From Holosporales bacterium (GTDB lineage Bacteria; Pseudomonadota; Alphaproteobacteria; BNTO01), in the NCBI GenBank assembly GCA_031258095.1, contig JAIRNK010000019.1:1-45493 (forward strand): a stretch of 45,493 bases of DNA, read 5' to 3'. A program made the translations under genes and the position numbers. The notes below the pieces were generated by a model. The model ran no database searches. It saw nothing but the letters and a program-made list of their open reading frames with translations, and was not told the DNA's origin. Positions 12,501 through 21,500 of the stretch are shown here, one piece after another. The first letter of the stretch is position 1. Every line of letters begins with the position of its first letter.

Positions 12501-15500
12501 GCATACATAAAAAACGATTACGAAATCGCCATTCGCAATGAATTGCACGCGACCCAGCAAATTGTAGCGGCGTTGCCTGCTGCGCTAGAAATAATACTGA
12601 GAAAGATAGAGGGAGCCGAGAGCGCTGAACTTTCGACAAAAGCCACAGCGCTCCTCAGTCGCCTGCCAAGTTACGCACAACAGCCCCTAATCAATTTAAG
12701 CAGTGCCGCGTTACAGTTAGAAAATGCATGGAAGAACGCCGAGTTTCTGGCAGGCGGAGCTCCAGTTGCATCAATTGCAAACGTCAAAGATGGACTAGCC
12801 AGTATCAATAGCATCTTGCGCACATATGTTTGCAATTTGCTCGAAGTTACAAACGACCTTCCGTCAACATATATGCCAAAAGACCTGTATGTTAGCGTCG
12901 CTCTCAGCAGCGTAGGCAACTACCTCACTGATATGTACAACACCATGATACGCATTGGTTCCGCCATCCAATTTCTGGAGTTTGACGAGGCGTTCATATT
13001 GCAAATCACGCGAGAAGACGGGCCACTGGCTCTGTTACTTGAATCTCAAGGATGCGTGCGTGCGCTGTCACATTGCTTGCACAGCTTTCCGGCCTACACA
13101 AGTTGCGAATGGGCGCTGATATTAAAATCGTTCGACGAGACCTTTGAAAAATTACGAAGCGCATTCTTTGGAATAAAAGACGCCGTGCACTTGCAGAGGC
13201 ACGCACAAGAATTGCAGCCATATAGAAGAATCTATGGGCGGCTACACCAAATCTCTGAAGCCATAAATGGCGCCCTGGCCGGAAGCACGCTAATGCAGGC
13301 AGAAAACTTGTTCAAACAATTGCGAATTTGGCTGCCGCAAATGTTAGCTGACGTAGACCGACCTGAGGCTCATTGCGACAGACTCGACGAGTTGTATAAC
13401 ATAATTGCCGGCTCCATCGGAAAAAATGTATCGCTTCACAACGAACCACTTGGGACGAACAGGTTCGGGTCGATTAGTTATATCCAAGGGCTGATACAAT
13501 CCGATATTTCATGTATCGAAAATGTACTTGGTGGACTCATTCCATTGTGGCTGCGCGACACATATAAACTGAATCCAGAGCTAATCACTGACGTTTCAAT
13601 TGTGTTGGAACAGTTAGCCCAACTCCCCGTAAATCTAGATTGTGCAAGCGGCTATTTGCAGGATTTCTTGCAACAGCTAAAACGCCCAACTTTTTGCAAC
13701 GAACGCAATCTAACTCTTGGAAAAATAGAGGCTGACGTTGCCGCCATATCAAGAACGTTGAAGACCATTTCACGAAACGTTCACTTTTTGAGCGATCCTG
13801 ACGCCGCGTCGTTAGTCGGGGTGATTCCGCAGATGGCGACGCAAATTGGGCGCATATCTACATTACTTGAAGGGCTCCCCGAATACGAAGATGCAAACTA
13901 TAAAGGGGCATTGGACGAATTATTCGCGACAATTGCAACAATGAAGGAGCAACTTTCAAATGTCGCAGCCCTTTTTGGTGTTCCATCATCAAACGCCCAC
14001 GCAGTAGATTCGGCACCGTGCGAGCAAGCCGGCGTGTTTATCACAAGGCTTACTCACCACACTTGCGAGATACAGAACGATTTTCGCATCTTGATCGATA
14101 ACATAGTGCCGACAATAAACGCGGTCGCGCCATTCCACCCAGAATTGATACGCACGGTCCAGCAAGACCTGGCCCCTGCCCTACTCTCATTGCTTAACGC
14201 GTTACACGCTGCCGTAAACAAAGCTCCAGATGCCATAAGCTGTGAGCTACACAACCAATTTGCCACGAACGAACTGGCTAAAGAAATACGTCGCCAAGTC
14301 GCAATAATGACGGCATATCCTTTATATTTGTCTGAAAAACTCGCGCAGTTTGAGCAATCCCTCCTCGGCCGCAATATTCGCACATTGCGCGATGAATGTG
14401 AAAACTTGCAACTCCTGCTTGGTGCATTCGCAGACGTCACCACCTGGAACAACGAAATGCTGGCACTGGCAGATGGGCATTTTCACACACTACAAACACT
14501 TTTGCTCGAAACCCATAAGAATTGGACGCAGCAATTGAACAACGAAAATTGCTTCACCGTAGCAAATATAGGTGCGTATATTGCTGAACTCCGCGGGCTG
14601 TTAGGCGCATTGGGGCGCCCTGCACCACTTCAGATATCCACGCCGCTAGCAACATTTGGTCCAACACAAATTGCCGACGATGTAGCTGCAATTCAGAGAG
14701 TTTCGCGCGTGATATTTGACGTTTTCCTCCCACAAATCTGCCAGCAGCTGGTGCGCACGCCATTGTATAGCCCCAGTTTGGCTGGTGTGTTTAAGACTCT
14801 TTCGTTTTTCGCAGAGGCAAAGCCCACATTTGCAACAGATGAAACACGCAAACATATATTGGACAGCCTTTGGCCAACGCTGCCAGTCGTGACGCTGCAC
14901 CAGCTCGAATTTATATTAAAAAACCCGACGTGCTGCCAAGCGTATACCGACGAGATCGCACGCATAATCGGGTTGTATACGGGCGCGAAGCACAACTTGG
15001 ACCAAATGAGCGCTGTCCTATTCAATCACCAAATTAGCGATCCATTGAGCAAAGCGCAGGGCATACAAAATATGCTGGGCGAGCTGAATGCGTTTAAGAC
15101 GGTCGCAGCACAGATAAGAGAAAAAACCGATGCCTTGATCTTACAAATGGAATGCGCTGCTAGCCTCGCTTGCTTTAGTGACCGTGATACGCAGTTGATG
15201 AACACGTTAAAATGCATTGGCGACTATATGCAAACCGTCAATGGTCACACTGCGCAAATTTACTCAATGCATTGCAGTATTAACGACCTAAATCCGAATG
15301 AAGGCGCGACAAACCCTTCGTTTGGCGATTTTGCCGATAATCTCAAACAGCTGAACGTGTTCTATGACGACGACATTGTAACTGCGTGGAACGAAATCAA
15401 TGAACTATTAGAGTCACAGTATATAGCAATGCAAACCGTAAGGTGCATTCTTACGCAGACACCAGTGTGCTTCTGGCGTGGTGCCTCGTTCTTGGAGCAA

Positions 15501-18500
15501 TTTAGCAATTTTGACGATTTGGAAGCTTATATCCGCGATTCCAAGCTGGCGCTTGCTGCATATAAGAGCCGAAGCCTAGCCCAAAGTAGCATGCATCTCT
15601 ACCGAATCCATCAGCAACTGCAGCCCATCGTTATGCTCGAGCGAATTTTGCTCCGGAAAACGACACTAGACGATGCAAACACTTGTGTCGGCGTGATAAA
15701 TGCCGCACTTGAACAAGTTCACTCTTTGCTGACAAATCTTCACAGCAGCAAGGTACATAGCCTAGCTTACCTCGACGGGCTGTCGAAAATCGAGGCCCGC
15801 ATTAGCCAAATCAACGCCGCGCTAGCAGGATACGCGCGCGGAATTCAGATCATTGAGCCAACATTCGATAATTCGCTCGTTTTCGGAGATGCGGACTTCA
15901 CAAAGTATATCCAGGACATTCTGGCAGACCTCAACGCACTAGGGTTGTTGCAGTCATCCTTGAGCCGCTGGAAATCAACACTAACATCCGAAGACGGAAC
16001 TGGTGAAAATGAGCGCTGTTATACAAACGTGTTCGCAACAACAAAGGCACGTGTAGAAAACATAAGTAATGCATTTGCAGCGATCGCGACTAATTTGGGA
16101 AATCCATTTGTTAGCTCGTTCGCATCAACGACACTGCCGCCAAACATTGGGGACACATTAAAAAGCCTTTTCCAGCAGATGGCGACAAACCTCGCTGCAA
16201 CAGCAAACACAATTGCCGAAATCGATTCACTCGCGCAGACCCCAACATGCTGCTATCGCCGGCTTGTTAACGCATCGAACCTTTACAAAGAAGTGGACGC
16301 CATCCGATTGGCGATTCTAGCTGTAACAGAAAATTTAGCAGCAAACGTGTTTAACTCGCAAAATGATTACGCGCCGGCAACACAACGTATGGAAGCGGCA
16401 GCGTCGTCGCTACGAAACATTTACGAAAACTTGGCAGATGTGACCATCAACCACGCTCACGTTTGTCAAGCGACCCCCATCGTTACGCAGACGGTTGACG
16501 TTATCCTACCTGCGGTTCAACTCGCGGTCGGGGAACTGTGTGAGGCGCTAACGCTCGTCAGCCACAGGACAATCACGCCAGCGGCTTTTCCTGTCGACGG
16601 GAAGGCATGTAATAAGTTACTCGAATGCAACCAGACGCTCGAACTGCTTGCAGAACAAGTAACAAACTCGCTGATACTGCTCGGAGATAGGCTAGCATCA
16701 ATCGATTTGTTTGCGTATTCTCCTGAATTCGTCCGCTCACTCAAAACGCTTTTGTATGAATTGCTTCATGTACATGGGCGGTTAGATCAATTTTGCCAGT
16801 CATTTGAAGCAAATAGCTGCAACACATGCCAAGACGTCAACCATGGTGGGGTTCTACGGCACTTTTCCAACAGCTTCAGAGTATTTGAAAACATAATCCA
16901 CATAATAGAGCGCAACGAATGCAAGCAACATTCAAAAACGCTTCATTCGCTTGCCAACGCAGCGGAGGTTTTAGCTCAAAACGTCCGCACATTACTGGCG
17001 ACAAATTACCCCAATTTGGACGATACGCCAAAATTGAGCGAGGCCATCTCGTCATTATTCGCGGTCGTAAAAGACGCTACATCAGTTGCTTTGGGAGAAC
17101 CGCTTGTAAGCATGCCAGCGTTCACAACATTGCTAGACACAGCAACGTCCCGCGTTTGCGCCGCATTAGGAATTCAAGTGGCGCGCCCAAACTACACGTC
17201 CGCCAGTTACGGGCAGGCCTTAATTGACGAAGATAACGCACGGCTGATTGCAGCCTTTAAAACCTTGAAAACTGCAATAAGGTTTGCGCAGGCGGAAAAA
17301 GGCCATCTAGCCACCATTTCCCACTGGGGCACTCTCGCTGAAGCAACGCATCAGTTGGCCCGCAAATTCCTTGATAGCGGCGTGAATCCGCACATTGCCC
17401 AAGAGCTACTATCCACATACGATGCTCTAATAGAGTTTACTGACAAATTGCGTCAGCTCGAATATTGCAAGCCTGTTGACGCCGCGATTGAAGGCTTTTC
17501 CGGTTTGATCGCCGACTTTGTTAGCATGTTTCGCATGAGCGTTCCATCGTTTATCAATAATCTGTCTGATGAAGATAGCCAAGCTTTTGCGGCTCACATA
17601 TCGGTGATTGCCACTCACATAGATGGGCTGAGTAGTGACATCACGTCTGTTGCACACGCAGAACAAGCTACACACATTTGCACCACGGACTACACATCGT
17701 TAGGCAATATTCGTGACAAAATAGCGCATATCCGAAACGCAACAATTGGTGCCCTACAGTGTTTCAACCCCAGCGCGCAGCTTCCATCACCCCCGCAACC
17801 CGAGGGGGTCGCGAAAAACGTGACGCTACGGCGCATTGTTGAAAACTTGCACATGTTACAGCAAGCAATGAGTGCCGCGTGGGCAGAGGCGAAACGTTGC
17901 CCAATTAGAGATTACCGTCAATGCAGCATCACGGCGAGCAAAGCACTGATCAGTGCGTTTAACAGTATGGTTTCTAACATCAACAAGGTGTTTGGTGTAA
18001 CAAGCATTTGCCACCACTGCAACCCCGAGGAAGCACGACTGATCTTTGGAGAAATTCAGCCGATTTTGAGCCAGATCTCTAGCGAGCTCACCGACGCCGT
18101 AACATACATGGAAAGTATGTGCTGCTCCAGATTGGCCGCTCAAACGCACGACATCGCAGACAGAGCTAGCGTTCTCGACCAGTATTTACAGGCATTAAAA
18201 AGCAAAAGTGCCAAAGACCTTGTCGATTGGCTCTCGAATGATCAAGTCGGCGCTGATGCCGCGCGCTTAACCGGCTTGCTAACAACAAACCTTCCTGGAG
18301 AAAATTTCAGCTTGGTGGCATGGTCCAAATTTGCCAGTTCGTTTGCAAATTCTGAGGATTCGCACTGCTCTGCTCGAGAAGTTGAGAAATATTTCAATCA
18401 TTGGATCGCTTTCTTGGACGAAACAATTGGTGTGCTTAACGCCCATTTGCCAAATAGTTTTGCCTCAACCCTAGTCCGTCCGGATATCTACGACTGCACA

Positions 18501-21500
18501 ACTCTACCAGCCGCTGTCGCCCTTTGCGTAAATTCGGTATCAAACATATCTGCGTCGTTACACGAAATAAATGAAAAGATACAAGACGGCGAGCTTCTGT
18601 ACTCAAAAACGATTAATGTATACATCCTCCTGCGTGGATTTAAAGCCGCCCTAAAAGAGTTTTCAACAATAGGACTCGGTGCGAATCCAATTGCGTTTTG
18701 TTCGAAATGCAACTACGAAGGTGCGCTTACACAACTCTGGAGCCCCGTAAACCCCTTTGAATCTCTAGAAAGTCAAATAGATGCGTTAATCGAAACATTA
18801 ACGAAATATTGCAACTACGAGTTCATTAAACATTGGCACTCATTTCTTAATAGTGTTGATTTCGCAAACGCTATATTAGAAGGATTAAACGTCGCTGCAT
18901 TTTGGAATAAGTTGGATTTAACAACCGTATCGTCTGGCCTTAAATCCATTGGTGAAATGTACGCTAGCACGTCTGGAGCATACAGCATGAGTAGAGCACT
19001 AAAACTCATTTCAACGTTTGCGCCCGTGGATGATCAAATCTGCCAAATGGCGTACTTGCTGCCATATGTCGCGCTGTTTGACTCCAATTTCAATCAGATA
19101 ACCAATACAATGGTCACGACGTTTGGGGCCCCTGGTGTGACAAAGAACACATCACTTCCTCCGAAAGATAATTTGGTATTTGTCGATGTGCTCGCCAAAA
19201 TCGTCGAAGCACTAAAACATTCCAACACTGCCTTTGATGGTATATTGAATGACATCAAAAAGGGAGGATTAACAGGAGACACGACCATATCCTCATTCTT
19301 TACGAGCGTAGGTAACGGCCTTCAAGAGCAAAGTGAAGTGTTCAAGAAGATATATGAAAAGTGGAAATCCAAACTGCCATGTCCTGTATTGCCAGACTGT
19401 CAAAGTTGCGATGACTGCATACATTGCCTGTCCGCTCCGCCCTACGGGTGCACGTGTGGAACACATCCGTCTGTACGCTATCAGTTATGGCAACTTGCCA
19501 ATGAATTGGCACAACTTTCTGAAAAAATGGCGCGCGCAAGCCAAGTCATTTCCCCCGATTGCTGTAAAGAAGCGTTTGAACACTTATTTGACACGCATGC
19601 GCAAATACGGACCGTCCAATATAACGTTGAAGATGTCTTCAATTGGGATTTCATTCTTGAACAAGGTAACCTCACCGAATTTACAGAGATTTTGTTCCAG
19701 GAATTCGGGCCGGTTTGCGCGAAATTGAACGAAATAGTGGATAAATGCAAAGAAGTGAGAAGTCAAAACTCCAACACAAACTGCCACATGGACAATTTCG
19801 TAGGCGCATTTCTTGCATTAAAAGAAGCCTTTGGGCAACCAATCGCAGCAACGTCTGCGTTCATCCGCGATCACGGGATATCGACTGGAACACGCCAAGA
19901 AGTTGAAATACTGAGGCGGTCATGTTCAGAGCTGGCAAGAATTTTACCGTCCATTCGCGACGAATTTGCGTTGATATCTGATCATTTCAACAACTTAGCT
20001 CATAAAATTAGCCAGCAAAGCATCATCATTAGGGAGGCAATCGAGCCGTTGATGAATCTGTACAATAGGCTAGTTTCGGCGTCTAAAATAATGGACGAGT
20101 TGGTTGTGCCCGAAAATGAAAGGCAAATTTGCCTTAACTGTGACAAAAACGTAATAAACAACGGTCTGACAGAAATCCAAAAATACATACTAGAGTGGGC
20201 CAGTGCCGTGTTGTCCGTAAAAAACGCGTTTTTAGCAAAATATTGCTGCGAAAATTTTGGGCAAGGACTAGCCCAAACAGATCACGTTATGGCGCAGGTA
20301 AAAAGGCTAACATCAATTCTAAGTACGCATAATTTTCAAGATGAAGATGTGTACCACAACGTTCACTCGACCGAGATCGCAAAAATTACCAATGCGGTGC
20401 TCTCTGCCAATCAAAAACTAACGCGACTGCTTTCCGTTCGGGAGTCCCTCCCTGCAACAAATCCCGTTGATTTCTGCTCAGTAGAGTTGATGGTTCCGGC
20501 GCTAAATGAGCTAAACGAAGCCCTAACGAACGGAATTTTAGCTGAAATACAGGAATTTGTAGAGCACCTAGGCAAAAATGCCGTTCTTCCGGAATCACCA
20601 GATTTTGAGCCAGATATTTGCACTTCTTTCAATGAACGCCTCCACAACATATCGACATCAATAGGAGAAATATTCCAGCACCTTTCAGGTGTATTGCAAC
20701 AGATAAAAAGCATCCAGCTCGTCCAATCCCCAGAGGTGGTTAAAGATGGAGTATATGTTGTCGAAGAGCTGTTCCACGCTCTGAGCCAAACTCAAAAACT
20801 TTTGAATAGCTTGGCTTTAAGCACTGAACACAAAAAAGTTTGCGAGAATTGCGACTGCCACGTGGTAGTCAGAAATATGCACGCGCAGTTCACCCTTCCC
20901 GGCGTCATTGCAGAGCTGCACCTATACTTGCACGACAACCAGCACCTAAATATTGCAACCGCGCTCTCAGAATTTTTGAATTCGTATGGCATATTCACTA
21001 GCTTCTTGGATCACCTGCATTTAGTTAGCTCTATTGACACGCTCTTAAACGACACGACGTCCCCACATTTCGGAGAGGCCAAAGAGCTCATCCGCTCCTG
21101 GAATGACGGATTTCTCCGGCTCGCTCACTTGTTCCCTCAAATTACAGCCCTACAACAGGAAAAAGGGCGCAATTACGGCATGCGAAAGGAAGCCCAGTTC
21201 GCACTTATCCAAAAACTAAACGACATTCGCTTAGCTTTTGACGAAATGGCCGTAAAAACTCGCAGCTTTGTGACAAGAGCAACCGGCGACGGCGTTGAGG
21301 CTCCGTTCATTCCTGCACTCGATATTCATTCTGCCGAATATGCCGACAAATTTATGGTTGCATTCAATAAATACTCGAGCAACGCAGCTGAGGCGCTTCA
21401 GTGGTTTGGTGAATTCTGCGCGTCCCGTAACATAAAGGCGCGCGACACAAATACGCTGGCAACAATTGTTGAGTTCGTTCGAACAATGAACGCATGGAGG

